Program-made: the position numbers and the translations under genes | In this document: positions 7,296 through 15,744 of the stretch, piece after piece | Position numbering within the stretch: position 1 is the stretch's first letter | How the letters are laid out: the number at the start of each line of letters is the position of its first letter | The notes under the pieces: generated by a model | The model's input: the letters and a program-made list of their open reading frames with translations, nothing else | Databases searched by the model: none | Told to the model about the DNA's origin: nothing | Origin: Nocardia salmonicida NBRC 13393 | Lineage (GTDB): Bacteria; Actinomycetota; Actinomycetes; Mycobacteriales; Mycobacteriaceae | DNA: 64,000 bases | Reading direction: 5' to 3' | Assembly: GCF_001613085.1 (NCBI RefSeq) | Contig: NZ_BDBR01000029.1 | Coordinates: forward strand, 62,001-126,000

Positions 7296-9154
7296 TGCGG
7301 CCCACGATCCCCCAACTCGACACCTGGAATCTCGAGGGCCTGCATCGTGCCGCCGAAGCGGCCCGCGCCAATGCCGATGTCCTCTCGACCTCGGTCGACG
7401 ACTGCTCACGCGCGGTTTCGGCGGCGGGTAGCTGGCACGGGCAGACCAAGGACGCGGCCTCGCGACGCATCGATGAGGAAGTCGATCACGGGTACGAGGT
7501 GCGCACCGTGCTGCTGCGGGTCGCCGACGATGCCGAAGATGCCTATCTGGGCCTCGAACACTCCAAAACCTATGTGCTGGACCAGAAGAACCTCGCGGTC
7601 GCGCAGGGTTTCGCGGTTGGCGCCGACGGGCGGGTGACTCATCCCGATCCAGGCAAGGAAGGCGACGCTGGGGTTTTTCAGCTCAACCTGTTGAGTGGGT
7701 TGGACGAAATCGAGCGCCTCGACAATCTGTTCGGGGCGCGCCTGCGCGAGTCCGTGGGCGACCTCGGCGCGATGCGCGACGGTCAACCCGACATCACTCT
7801 CGCCGACGGGTCGGTCCAGGATCCGGATGCCGTGGCGATCCAGTTGGCAGCGATGTCGCCGGATGAACGGGCGACCTTCCTGGCCGGATTAAGTCTCGAA
7901 GCGCAACGCCAACTGGTGATCGCGGCGCCGGAGAAGCTGGGCAATCTGAACGGGGTGCCGTTCGTGATGCGGATCGAGGCCAACGAGATCAACGTCCGCA
8001 ACGCGCTGACGTCGGAGAAGGCGAAGCCGAACCGCGACGAATCCCGGATCAAGCAGTTGGAGGCGATGCTGGCGCCGGTCCCGAACCCCGAAGGTGCGGG
8101 CACTCTCGACACCACCGCCGCGTCGACCGGCGACAAGGCGACGGCGCAACTGGGCATGGTCGACCGCAAGTTCGTCATGTTCAGCACCGAGGGCAACGGT
8201 CGAATGATCGAGATGGTCGGTGAGATGAAGTCGGGTGCACCCGGGGTCGGGGTGTATGTGCCCGGCACCAGCACCAATCTCAACGGTTCGGGGTCGAATC
8301 ACGTAGCCGCATGGAATCTCGCCGATCAGACGGGCGGCCCGATCTTCCTGTACATGGAGGGCGACTTCCCGCAGAGTCTGACCAGCCTTTCCGATGGTGC
8401 GCCCAGCCCGAAATTCGCGGCCGACATGGCGCCTCGGCTCGTCGACTTCGGCCGCGAGATCGACCGGGAGGTAGGGGCGACCGCACCTGGAACGCCGGTC
8501 TCCTACGTAGGACATTCCTACGGCGGCTCGATCGTCGGGTCAGCCGAGCAGTTGGGCCTTCGGGCCGACCGTGTACTGCACGCCTCGTCGGCGGGAACCG
8601 GCGTGTTCGACGGTGGTTGGAACAATCCGAACCCGGATGTCCAGCGCTATTCCATGACCGCGCCCGGCGATCTGATCGGCGTCGTGCAGTCCTACCCTGA
8701 AGGCGGGCTGACCATTCCCGGCGGGATTCATCTGCCCGGCAATCCTCACGCCTCGGACGTTCTCGGTGGCGATCCCGATGAAGTACCCGGCGTGATCCGC
8801 CTGGACACCGGCTATTACAGCGACGAATCGACCGACCACCGCAGCGAGGTCGTCTTCGGAAGCGACGGGCACGGCAACTACTGGGACGACCCAGGCTCGA
8901 CAGCGTTCGAGAACATCGTCGGCGTCATCAATGGATCGGACGCGACAGCCTACGTCGAGCGCGGGATCGAAACACGATATGTCGACATCGGTTTGGGCGA
9001 CAACGGCGACGGTGGCAAGGAAGGATTCGATGCATCGAAGGCCGCCGCTGCCGCGGCCCTCGCGGATGCCTTCGGCAACCCGAACCTCGACCCGTACGCG
9101 AACCCTCGCGTCACCGACAACCCCCAACTCGGCGAGAAGATCGACATCACATGA
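7295..9154 (+). CDS. WXG-headed DUF1023 alpha/beta-hydrolase, putative T7SS effector
   Basis: The 619-residue protein has a WXG100-like helical head (about residues 1-110, with GSWHGQTKDAA near residue 48). A linker containing 'PDEVAI'-like helical repeats follows. The C-terminal DUF1023 (PF06259-type) alpha/beta-hydrolase domain spans about residues 320-560. The nucleophile elbow is GHSYGG with Ser408; conserved Asp in APGDLIG and His around FGSDGHGNYW complete a plausible triad. There is no signal peptide, so the WXG head is the likely export signal. Substrate is unknown; related actinobacterial proteins are loosely called lipases or esterases. It overlaps the EspC-like gene upstream and the lipoprotein gene downstream (ATGA). 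Confidence 0.78.
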   Translation: MRPTIPQLDTWNLEGLHRAAEAARANADVLSTSVDDCSRAVSAAGSWHGQTKDAASRRIDEEVDHGYEVRTVLLRVADDAEDAYLGLEHSKTYVLDQKNLAVAQGFAVGADGRVTHPDPGKEGDAGVFQLNLLSGLDEIERLDNLFGARLRESVGDLGAMRDGQPDITLADGSVQDPDAVAIQLAAMSPDERATFLAGLSLEAQRQLVIAAPEKLGNLNGVPFVMRIEANEINVRNALTSEKAKPNRDESRIKQLEAMLAPVPNPEGAGTLDTTAASTGDKATAQLGMVDRKFVMFSTEGNGRMIEMVGEMKSGAPGVGVYVPGTSTNLNGSGSNHVAAWNLADQTGGPIFLYMEGDFPQSLTSLSDGAPSPKFAADMAPRLVDFGREIDREVGATAPGTPVSYVGHSYGGSIVGSAEQLGLRADRVLHASSAGTGVFDGGWNNPNPDVQRYSMTAPGDLIGVVQSYPEGGLTIPGGIHLPGNPHASDVLGGDPDEVPGVIRLDTGYYSDESTDHRSEVVFGSDGHGNYWDDPGSTAFENIVGVINGSDATAYVERGIETRYVDIGLGDNGDGGKEGFDASKAAAAAALADAFGNPNLDPYANPRVTDNPQLGEKIDIT

Positions 9155-9654
9155 GGACGGCCGTACTCGCGGTGCTTGCCACCGCGAGTCTGACCGGGTG
9201 CAGCGCCTTCATCAACGAAGGTCCGACCAACCAGGAGATCAAGGACACAACGGGGCTGACTGTCGCCGAAGCGGGTCCGATTGTCGAGCACAATCTCGAA
9301 CTCGTCTGGCCGCAACAGGTTCGGATCCAACGCGCCCCGCTGCCCTATTCTGGCGTCGGCTGTCGAACCAACAACTCGATGATGTCGGAAGGGCCGCCGT
9401 GGCGGGTCCGCGTCACGATGGAGGAGGTGAACCCGCCCCAGGAGTTTGTCGACCGCGCGCTGGCCAACCTCGAAGTGATGACCACACGGGGATTCACACT
9501 CGAACCGAGCCGGCGGCCGGACGACGACCCGGCGAATCGGTTCTACCGCGATTCACACGGCTACACCATCTCGTCGTCCCGCGACACCTCCGTCGGGCCG
9601 ACAAAAGAAGTGCGGTTCTCGATGACCGCGACCTCACCTTGCGCGGCGGAGTAG
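9151..9654 (+). CDS. Putative lipoprotein in T7SS operon
   Basis: The 167-residue product begins MRTAVLAVLATASLTGCSAF, a short lipoprotein signal with lipobox LTGC (Cys17 would be lipidated). The mature part has two further cysteines, in GVGCRTN and SPCAAE, and an alpha/beta-like pattern; no named domain is recognised. The ATGA overlap with the hydrolase gene implies coupled translation. Inference: a surface-anchored partner or an immunity-like protein for the hydrolase; nothing in the sequence proves it. Confidence 0.7.
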   Translation: MRTAVLAVLATASLTGCSAFINEGPTNQEIKDTTGLTVAEAGPIVEHNLELVWPQQVRIQRAPLPYSGVGCRTNNSMMSEGPPWRVRVTMEEVNPPQEFVDRALANLEVMTTRGFTLEPSRRPDDDPANRFYRDSHGYTISSSRDTSVGPTKEVRFSMTATSPCAAE

Positions 9655-9746
9655 GACGGAACTGTCGCGATCAGCATCGCAGTGACTACGATCTCGGAGG
9701 CGGGGACGTCATGAACGAGCACTGGTTCTGTGGGAGGGACAAAGGC

Positions 9747-10322
9747 ATGGCAGTTCGAGGTGCGGTGGCGAGAACGTTCGGTGTTGTCGTGATGGCGGGG
9801 TTGGCTGTGACGGGGTGCGGGGACGGGAAGCAGGGGACGGCTGCTCCGCAGACGAGCGGTGTGAGTGTGGCGGCGAGTCCTACTTCTGTGGATGCCGAGG
9901 CGAAGGTGTGGGATCCGTGTTCGTTGCCGGATTCCGCGATCACCGGGGCTGGTCTGAACGTCGGCAGTCGAAAGAACGAGGTGGCTGGGGTCGACTTCAC
10001 AGGCTGGAAGACGTGTAGCTGGCAGGACTCTGCCAAGCAGTACACGTTCTCGGTCCTGTCGTCGGAACACACACTCGCCGAATCCCGAGCACGAACAGAC
10101 TTCACCGACTTCGCCGAGACGACCGTGGGCTCGCACAAGGCGCTCCAACTTCGGACAACCGGATCCACGTACGAACTGGGTTGTACTGTCGCCGTTGAGG
10201 TCCCGAATGGGTCTGTCCTGTTCAGGCTTCTGAACCGCGTCAGCGCATCCTCGCCGCCTGCGCCATGTCCGGAGGTGCGCGAACTCACCGACAGCTTCGC
10301 TCGATACCTTCCCGAGAGCTAG
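9747..10322 (+). CDS. DUF3558-type lipoprotein
   Basis: The 191-residue product has lipoprotein signal MAVRGAVARTFGVVVMAGL followed by lipobox VTGC. The WDPC-SLPDSAITGAGLNV segment and the later TGWKTCSWQD are hallmarks of DUF3558 lipoproteins, which are frequent in Nocardia and mycobacteria and have no established function. The ATG at 9747 is preferred over the in-frame ATG at 9711 because it starts directly at an ideal signal peptide; GGGAGGG precedes it. The 92-nt gap from the previous gene leaves room for an internal promoter, but none is obvious. The gene ends 3 nt before the PE-like gene. Confidence 0.8.
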   Translation: MAVRGAVARTFGVVVMAGLAVTGCGDGKQGTAAPQTSGVSVAASPTSVDAEAKVWDPCSLPDSAITGAGLNVGSRKNEVAGVDFTGWKTCSWQDSAKQYTFSVLSSEHTLAESRARTDFTDFAETTVGSHKALQLRTTGSTYELGCTVAVEVPNGSVLFRLLNRVSASSPPAPCPEVRELTDSFARYLPES

Positions 10323-10325
10323 TGG

Positions 10326-10712
10326 GTGACCATGCTTTTGAGCATCGACCCCGGCGAGTGGAGCCAACTCTTGGTTCAGGCGGAAGCCGGTCAGCTCTCA
10401 CTCGATCCCGAAGTCGGCAAGAACCTGGACAGGGTGTGCGACGACCACCTGGATCGACTGGAAGAGGTTTACGCCCAGGTTGACCAGGTCCGCAATATCT
10501 CAGGCTTCGGCTCGTTCGATTCGAGTCAGACGCTGGAGCGGAAGTTCTCGCTGACCGCGTCAGGAGGCGACCGCCCGCTGGACGAAGTCCTCAAGAAGCA
10601 CATCGAGGCTGTTCAGACAGCGAAAGAAGTTGTCGCCAAGGCGATTGCGAACTTCGTCGCCCAAGACGAAGCGACCGGCGCCGAGATCTCCGCGACGGGA
10701 GAACACCTGTGA
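10326..10712 (+). CDS. PE-like T7SS helical protein
   Basis: The 128-residue all-helical protein lacks a signal peptide. A first helical stretch (about 25-55) is followed by GFGSFDSSQTLERKF and a second long helix ending NFVAQDEATG. The last segment resembles the (Y/F)xxxD/E export signal after a helical hairpin in PE and EspB-like partners. Its stop overlaps the PPE-like start by 4 nt (GTGA), the usual arrangement for heterodimeric PE/PPE partners. GTG at 10326 is used; ATG at 10332 is an alternative. The pair at 36189-38044 has an analogous first gene with aligned helices. Confidence 0.65.
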   Translation: MTMLLSIDPGEWSQLLVQAEAGQLSLDPEVGKNLDRVCDDHLDRLEEVYAQVDQVRNISGFGSFDSSQTLERKFSLTASGGDRPLDEVLKKHIEAVQTAKEVVAKAIANFVAQDEATGAEISATGEHL

Positions 10713-12025
10713 CCTACGAGGACTACAAGAGCAAGGTGATCGCCGCACAGGAGCAGTGGAACACCGAACGGGCCAAGATCTACGAGCGACAGATCGCGGG
10801 CAACTACTCCACGATCTTCGACGGCGACATCCAACCGCCGCATATCACCACCCCTGACAACTACGACAGCATGACCCTCGAGCAGATGCAGGCGGCGGTA
10901 GCGGCGATGAAACCGCGACTCGTCGATGACGCCGTCACCGCGTGGGCGAATATCGGTGGTGCGCTGATGGGCACGTTCACCGGTTTCAACCAGCAGTTCG
11001 CGCGCACCGTCACCGGCGCCGACGGACACAGCGGGTGGACAGGCGCGGCGGCTTCCGCCGCTGTCGCCGCTGTGAACAACTATGCACAGCAATCGATTCC
11101 GCTGTCTCAGGCCGCGACCGCGATCAGTCTTAAACTGAGCGAGATGCGCACCGGAATCGAACAGACCCAAGCGTTGATGCCCGGTCTCACCGAGCGCACC
11201 AACGTCACCGGCAAGTCGCTGCCCGCCGACGGCGTGATGAAGGTCGACGACCACAATCGCGACGAGGCCACCCAGGAGGGCAGGCGGATCCTGCGCTCGG
11301 TGTACGGCCAGGTCGCCGGTCAAACCGACAACGGCGTCCCCTTCCTGCCCACAGCACCGACCATCGCCGGCGATGACAGCGGACCCGGCAGCAATGGCGA
11401 CACGAACACCTTTGGTAACCAAGGTGATTCGAACACCGATGGCAGCAAAGCCGAAGACCCGGCAACGGAAACGCCAGACGGCGGCGCGACGTCCGAGGAA
11501 TTCGGCACCGAACCATCTCCCACCACAACGTCTTCGACCGACCCCGGCTCGACCGCACCCCAAAGCACCACCACTACAACGCAATCCATCACACCAACTA
11601 CGACAGCGCCGACCGCCACAACGCCGACCAGCCCCGGCGCGGCGACGCCGGTCGTCGGCAGTCTCGGCGTCGGCGGCTCGGCCGTCGGCCGTCCTGGTGG
11701 CAGCAGCCAGGGCGGGAGCGGCTCTCCCCGGGGCAGCAGCGGAACCCCGACGAGCGCGTCCCCCGGCAAAGCAGTACCGGGCGGCCAGTCCCCCGTAGCG
11801 GCAGCCGCAGCTGGAACCCGCTCGGGCACAACTGGTCGCGGCGCGGCGGGTATGGGTGGCATGGGCGCCCCCGGCGCGAGGCGTGGCACCTCCGACGAGG
11901 ACCGAACCAAAGATATCCCCGACTACCTGATCACCCAGGAAAACGGTGAGCTCCTGCTCGGCACGAACGAGATCAGGACCGTACCCCCCGTGCTCGGCGG
12001 AGACGGCGACAGTGCACCGAACTGA
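10709..12025 (+). CDS. PPE-like T7SS substrate with disordered tail and C-terminal PDYLIT motif
   Basis: The 438-residue product has an N-terminal helical domain (about 1-200) with the WxG turn GWTGAAAS at residue 110, reminiscent of PPE/WXG substrates. A long low-complexity linker rich in Thr, Pro, Gly, Ser and Asn (about 225-400) follows. A conserved-looking C-terminus contains PDYLIT (404-409). The same motif, as PEYLIT, ends the PPE-like protein at 36599-38044. No signal peptide is present. GTG at 10709 overlaps the PE-like stop, and the 3' end overlaps espG by 14 nt, implying that EspG is its dedicated cytosolic chaperone. Confidence 0.7.
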   Translation: MTYEDYKSKVIAAQEQWNTERAKIYERQIAGNYSTIFDGDIQPPHITTPDNYDSMTLEQMQAAVAAMKPRLVDDAVTAWANIGGALMGTFTGFNQQFARTVTGADGHSGWTGAAASAAVAAVNNYAQQSIPLSQAATAISLKLSEMRTGIEQTQALMPGLTERTNVTGKSLPADGVMKVDDHNRDEATQEGRRILRSVYGQVAGQTDNGVPFLPTAPTIAGDDSGPGSNGDTNTFGNQGDSNTDGSKAEDPATETPDGGATSEEFGTEPSPTTTSSTDPGSTAPQSTTTTTQSITPTTTAPTATTPTSPGAATPVVGSLGVGGSAVGRPGGSSQGGSGSPRGSSGTPTSASPGKAVPGGQSPVAAAAAGTRSGTTGRGAAGMGGMGAPGARRGTSDEDRTKDIPDYLITQENGELLLGTNEIRTVPPVLGGDGDSAPN

Positions 12026-12782
12026 ATTCACCGGAATCGAGTTCGAGATCCTGTGGTCCGGCTACGGGCGCGACCGCCTCCCCTACCCCCTCCAATACCG
12101 CAGCGACATCGCCGCATTCGACGAGCTGAAGCAGCACCGAGAAGCGGCCGTCGACACGCTGCTCCGCAAGTACGACCCCGCGGTGGAGCGCGCACTGTCC
12201 GTCCTGCTCGACCCCGAAGCCAGGGTCGAGTCCAAAGGCTATGTGGGCCAGGACAACGCGAACATCATCCGCTTCCACGGCGCGGTCCGCGGCACGGTCG
12301 GCGCCACCCTGCAACAAGCGCCGGGCACCACCGAGGACACCGGCGCCGACGTCACCCTCACCTACTGCACCCCCATCCAGGTAGCCGCCCTCACCGTCGC
12401 CGCGCTCCCCCGCACGAAACCGGGCAAGAAACCCCCGGTCGAGGTCCGCCGAGACCAACTGGCCGCCGAAGAAGACCACTTCGAATACCGAGCAGGCCGC
12501 CTCAGCTCCGTCGACCAACTCAACCGCATCTTCCACCGCCCCCGACGAGCCTTCGGCGAAATCTCCGCCCTCTCCGGCCCCGCCCTGGACTCCCGCCCCA
12601 CCCCCGCCCGCACCTTCTGGTGGATGGACTACCCCGACGGCCGCTACTACGTGAAAACCGGCGACCCCATCGTCGCCGAACCCCTCCCCACCGACCGCAT
12701 GATCGCCGGCGTCCACCGCATGCTCACCCGAGCCCAGCGCTACCACCAGGAATTCGGCACCGACGACTACCGCACCGGATAG
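12012..12782 (+). CDS. espG: EspG-family T7SS chaperone
   Basis: The 256-residue product matches the EspG family (ESX secretion-associated). These are cytosolic chaperones that bind the tip of PPE partners and keep PE-PPE pairs soluble for the ESX machine. The N-terminus EFTGIEFEILWSGYGRDRLPYPL, central ARVESKGYVG and IRFHGAV strands, and C-terminal FWWMDYPDGRYYVKTGDPIVAEPL follow EspG proteins. GTG at 12012 is preceded by GGAG and starts VHRTEFTG; it overlaps the PPE-like gene by 14 nt. No EccB, EccC, EccD, EccE or MycP gene lies in the window, so it must serve an ESX system encoded elsewhere. Confidence 0.85.
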   Translation: MHRTEFTGIEFEILWSGYGRDRLPYPLQYRSDIAAFDELKQHREAAVDTLLRKYDPAVERALSVLLDPEARVESKGYVGQDNANIIRFHGAVRGTVGATLQQAPGTTEDTGADVTLTYCTPIQVAALTVAALPRTKPGKKPPVEVRRDQLAAEEDHFEYRAGRLSSVDQLNRIFHRPRRAFGEISALSGPALDSRPTPARTFWWMDYPDGRYYVKTGDPIVAEPLPTDRMIAGVHRMLTRAQRYHQEFGTDDYRTG

Positions 12783-12808
12783 TCGGCCAGCGTCCGGTGC
12801 AGCGAAAC

Positions 12809-13774
12809 TCACACAGGGATGTCTCGCCACGGGCGCAGTGGTACCTCGCTCCGGAAGGCCTCTATGGCAGCGGCGACTTCGAACGGCGTGGCAGCGTGCT
12901 CGACATGGCTGCGGTACAGAACGCGCTGGGCGACAGCATCGAGATCGAATCCCCACACCATCGACATCAGCGGGTTGATGAACAGTTCAGCGCCGTCGGC
13001 GCGGGTGCGGGCGAGCGAATGATGGTTGCCGAACTCTCCGCAAGACGCATCGGTGATCGACGCGCACACGATGCTCTCGCGGCCAGGGGTGTGGCGCTGC
13101 GCCCAGGAGACGACGTCCAGCCAATCGTCCACGGCCGGGATCCCCGGCATCAGCGCGAAAACACCGTGGTAGGCACCAGCTTTGGCAAGGGCGGCCACGT
13201 TCTCCAAGAAGTGGGCGTGGCAGACACCGTGGAAGGTGTCGACACCGAATCCGACGCAGACTGCGAGCTTGACCGGCAAGTCCAGCGCCGAGGCGGCCAG
13301 CAAACTCGTGACATCTTCCACCGGGGTCCCGAGTCCCGCCTCGTCACCGGTCATCAGCAGATCGGTACCGCCATCGACGAGCACGATGCTGTCGAGGTCC
13401 AGCTCACGCGCCAGCCATTCGTAGGCTGCACGAACCGAGACGGTGCCACCCTTACGAATCATGAACACCGTGTCGGCGTGACCATGGTCGGCAAGCCAAG
13501 TCGCAACATGCTTCTCCGGAAAATATTCCGATTGCCCCTCCGTGTGGGCATCCACCGCGAACAGGTCCGGTGCGACCGAGCGTGCAGTGGTGCGCGTGGC
13601 GGCGGTGAACGTGAGATTCGCCAGGTACACGGTCTTGCCCCGCTCCCGCAGAGCGAAGGCGATAGGCAACCCACTGAGCAGATCGAAGCCGCCACCAGCA
13701 CCTACCACGAGGACACGCTCGGCGTCGGCGAGCCGAAACAGCACTGAGGTGTCCAGCAATGAAGGGGTGAGCAT
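12809..13774 (-). CDS. DUF1152-domain protein
   Basis: The 321-residue cytosolic protein starts at ATG 13774 with RVLVVGAGGGFDLLSGLPIAFAL, a glycine-rich dinucleotide-like loop. It continues with the DUF1152 landmarks: VLVDGGTDLLMTGDE, GVCHAHFLENVAAL and a C-terminal FINPLMSMVWGFDLDAVAQR. The function of the family is unknown; a nucleotide- or metabolite-binding enzyme is plausible. Longer reading to 13912 would run into a transcription terminator, so the shorter start is used. It is convergent with espG and not obviously linked to it. Confidence 0.8.
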   Translation of the reverse strand: MLTPSLLDTSVLFRLADAERVLVVGAGGGFDLLSGLPIAFALRERGKTVYLANLTFTAATRTTARSVAPDLFAVDAHTEGQSEYFPEKHVATWLADHGHADTVFMIRKGGTVSVRAAYEWLARELDLDSIVLVDGGTDLLMTGDEAGLGTPVEDVTSLLAASALDLPVKLAVCVGFGVDTFHGVCHAHFLENVAALAKAGAYHGVFALMPGIPAVDDWLDVVSWAQRHTPGRESIVCASITDASCGEFGNHHSLARTRADGAELFINPLMSMVWGFDLDAVAQRVLYRSHVEHAATPFEVAAAIEAFRSEVPLRPWRDIPV

Positions 13775-13899
13775 CCATATTCTCAGTTCTGTCGAACAAC
13801 CCTCTCCGCCTGTTCGGGCGAATACCGTATCGAACCATCCCCGCATACCGAGGCCACGAAGACTTGCGATATAGCGGTCGCGGTGACGATTCAACAGCG

Positions 13900-13936
13900 A
13901 AATGCTCCGCACGAAAGTCGTTCGTGCGGAGCATTT
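13900..13936 (-). terminator. Hairpin terminator
   Basis: A perfect 16-bp inverted repeat (AAATGCTCCGCACGAA and its complement) has a 5-nt loop. It lies 12 nt past the stop of the membrane-protein gene at 13949-14923 and before the DUF1152 gene. Read on the minus strand it ends in TTT. Confidence 0.75.
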
Positions 13937-13948
13937 TCGCGGTCATGG

Positions 13949-14923
13949 TCAGGCGGGAACTGCCACCGGTTCAGGAATTTCGGTAGGGGCGCTCGTCTGG
14001 CGGGAGCGCAAGGCGCCGAGGCCGAGGAGGGCGACACCGCCTGCTGCCCAGGCGAATAGGACGGCGAGGGGGGCGATGGCGCCCGCACCGTCGAAGTAGG
14101 CGACCGAGCGGAGGAGCGAGGCGGCGGCGCCAGGGGGGAGCACCTGGCCGATGGTGCCCCAGGGCTGGGGTAGGAGTTCGGGGGCCGAGGTGGCGGCGGA
14201 GAAGGGGTTGCCGATCAGCAGCATGGTGAGGGCGCCGATGCCGATGCCGGGGCGGCCGATGGCGGCAGCCAGGCCGACGATGACGGCGGCGACGGAGAAG
14301 GAGGCGAGGCCCGCGATGGCGGCCAGTTCGAGGTAGGAGCCGGGCAGGATCGAGAGCCAGGTGTGGAAGATGAGGGTGCTCAGGAGCCCGCCTGCGATGC
14401 CGAACGCGGCCAATCCGGCGAAGCGGGCGCCGAAGGCAGGGATCAGCAGGGTGAGGAGAACCCCCGCGGCCATGCCGGACATGACCAGAGGCAAGACCAT
14501 CGAGCCGAAACCGGCGCCGCGCTGGTCGTCGGGATCGATGGCGATCACGTCCTGAATGGCAGCGGCGGGGACACCGCTGAGCTGCTGGGCGACGACGGTG
14601 AGTTGCTGGGCGACGGCCGGCGAGGCGGCGGAGGCGACCAAGACCTGCGGTGCACCGTTGCCGGTGACGATGGCGCCGTAGATCTCATTGTCGACCATCG
14701 CCTTTCGCGCCTGCTCCGCGTTGGCGACGGTGGTGATCTCGAAGGCATCGGGATCGCGCTGCTGCAGTTGCTGGGCGACCTGAGCGGAGGCGGGGCCCGC
14801 GACGGCGATCGGCAGATCGCGCGGGCTGATATTGACGGCGGGCCAGGCGAAGGCGATCAGCATCAGGGCCTGAATCGCGGTGGCCGCGAGGCCGAGAGCT
14901 ACGGCTCGGCGGGTGATCGTCAT
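13949..14923 (-). CDS. ABC-2/YhgE-like multi-pass membrane protein
   Basis: The 324-residue protein has one N-terminal transmembrane helix (about 6-28). An extracytoplasmic domain (about 30-145) has a periplasmic alpha/beta look (DLPIAVAGP, NEIYGAIVTGNGAPQVLVAS), and five to six membrane helices fill the rest. This layout resembles YhgE/Pip-like or DUF3533 membrane proteins and ABC-2-type permeases lacking an adjacent ATPase. ATG at 14923 has GGGAG 7 nt upstream. The gene is divergent from a TetR regulator, with two matching operators in the shared intergenic region, so it is very probably the regulator's target. Substrate unknown; efflux is a guess. Confidence 0.72.
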   Translation of the reverse strand: MTITRRAVALGLAATAIQALMLIAFAWPAVNISPRDLPIAVAGPASAQVAQQLQQRDPDAFEITTVANAEQARKAMVDNEIYGAIVTGNGAPQVLVASAASPAVAQQLTVVAQQLSGVPAAAIQDVIAIDPDDQRGAGFGSMVLPLVMSGMAAGVLLTLLIPAFGARFAGLAAFGIAGGLLSTLIFHTWLSILPGSYLELAAIAGLASFSVAAVIVGLAAAIGRPGIGIGALTMLLIGNPFSAATSAPELLPQPWGTIGQVLPPGAAASLLRSVAYFDGAGAIAPLAVLFAWAAGGVALLGLGALRSRQTSAPTEIPEPVAVPA

Positions 14924-14943
14924 GCGGTTTCTCCCATTAAAGC

Positions 14944-15010
14944 GAATGTTCGTTCTTTTTGGTTTTTCCACCGTGACACCGCCCACCTCGCTTGTCAAGA
15001 ACGGACATTC
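14944..15010. promoter_or_regulatory. Paired TetR operators in a divergent promoter
   Basis: GAATGTTCGTTCTT (14944-14957) and AAGAACGGACATTC (14997-15010) are inverted copies matching at 13 of 14 positions. Each is itself an imperfect palindrome of the form GAAyGnnCrTTC. One copy lies just upstream of the membrane-protein gene, the other 16 nt before the TetR start. Dual repression of both genes by the adjacent TetR protein is the simplest reading. Confidence 0.7.
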
Positions 15011-15026
15011 GTTTTACGTTTGACCC

Positions 15027-15635
15027 ATGCCCCGCGTCAGCGAAGAACACCTGGAACGCCGTAGACAGCAGATCCTCGACGCCGCGCAGTTGTGCTTCGC
15101 CCGCAAGGGCTTCCACGAGACCTCGATGCAGGACGTATTCGCCGAATCACAGATGTCGGCGGGTGCGGTCTATCGGTACTTCACCAGCAAGAACGAGATC
15201 ATCGGCGCGCTCGTGAACCGGACGATGGGGCCGTTGCGCGAGCGGCTCGCCGAGATCATCCGCAGCGAGACCCTGCCTCCCCCGGCAGAAGTCATCCGCC
15301 TGCTCACCACCGAGATCGTCAAGCGGAGTGGACCCGACGGGCCGCTGCGGCTGGCCCCGCAGGCGTGGGCGCTGGCCCTGGTCTCGCCCGAGGCGGCCGT
15401 CCCGGTGCGCGCGGCCATCGCGGCGATGCGCGAGCTGTGGTTCGAGTACGCGGACCGGTTGTGCGAAACCGGCTGGCTGCCCCCAGGCACGGATTCCGAC
15501 GTGATCGCCAAGACGATCATCGGCTTGCTGCCCGGGTTCATCCTGCAGCACCTGCTGCTCGGGGATGTCGAACCGGACGACTTCGCCCGCGGGCTCGCGA
15601 TCATGCTGCCGGGACCACCACATCCCCCCAGGTGA
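15027..15635 (+). CDS. TetR-family repressor
   Basis: The 202-residue regulator has a typical TetR head: RRRQQILDAAQLCFARKGFHETSMQDVFAESQMSAGAVYRYFTSKNEII (about residues 10-60), with the helix-turn-helix at MSAGAVYRYF. The C-terminal ligand domain is mostly helical and not assignable to a subfamily by eye. It is divergent from the membrane-protein gene; the two operators between them point to local autoregulation and control of that protein. Confidence 0.88.
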   Translation: MPRVSEEHLERRRQQILDAAQLCFARKGFHETSMQDVFAESQMSAGAVYRYFTSKNEIIGALVNRTMGPLRERLAEIIRSETLPPPAEVIRLLTTEIVKRSGPDGPLRLAPQAWALALVSPEAAVPVRAAIAAMRELWFEYADRLCETGWLPPGTDSDVIAKTIIGLLPGFILQHLLLGDVEPDDFARGLAIMLPGPPHPPR

Positions 15636-15744
15636 GCAACGCCACTGTTGCCACCGGCGCCCAACGGGTAGGTTCGGGTGCGGCACCGGAGGGGGTCCCG
15701 AGCGCCGGACATCGTTGAATATCGATCCGACCAGGGAGTTTCCT

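Noticed and set aside
13775..13912. N-terminal extension of the DUF1152 gene
   Set aside because: Would overlap a 16-bp terminator stem and adds residues unlike the family.
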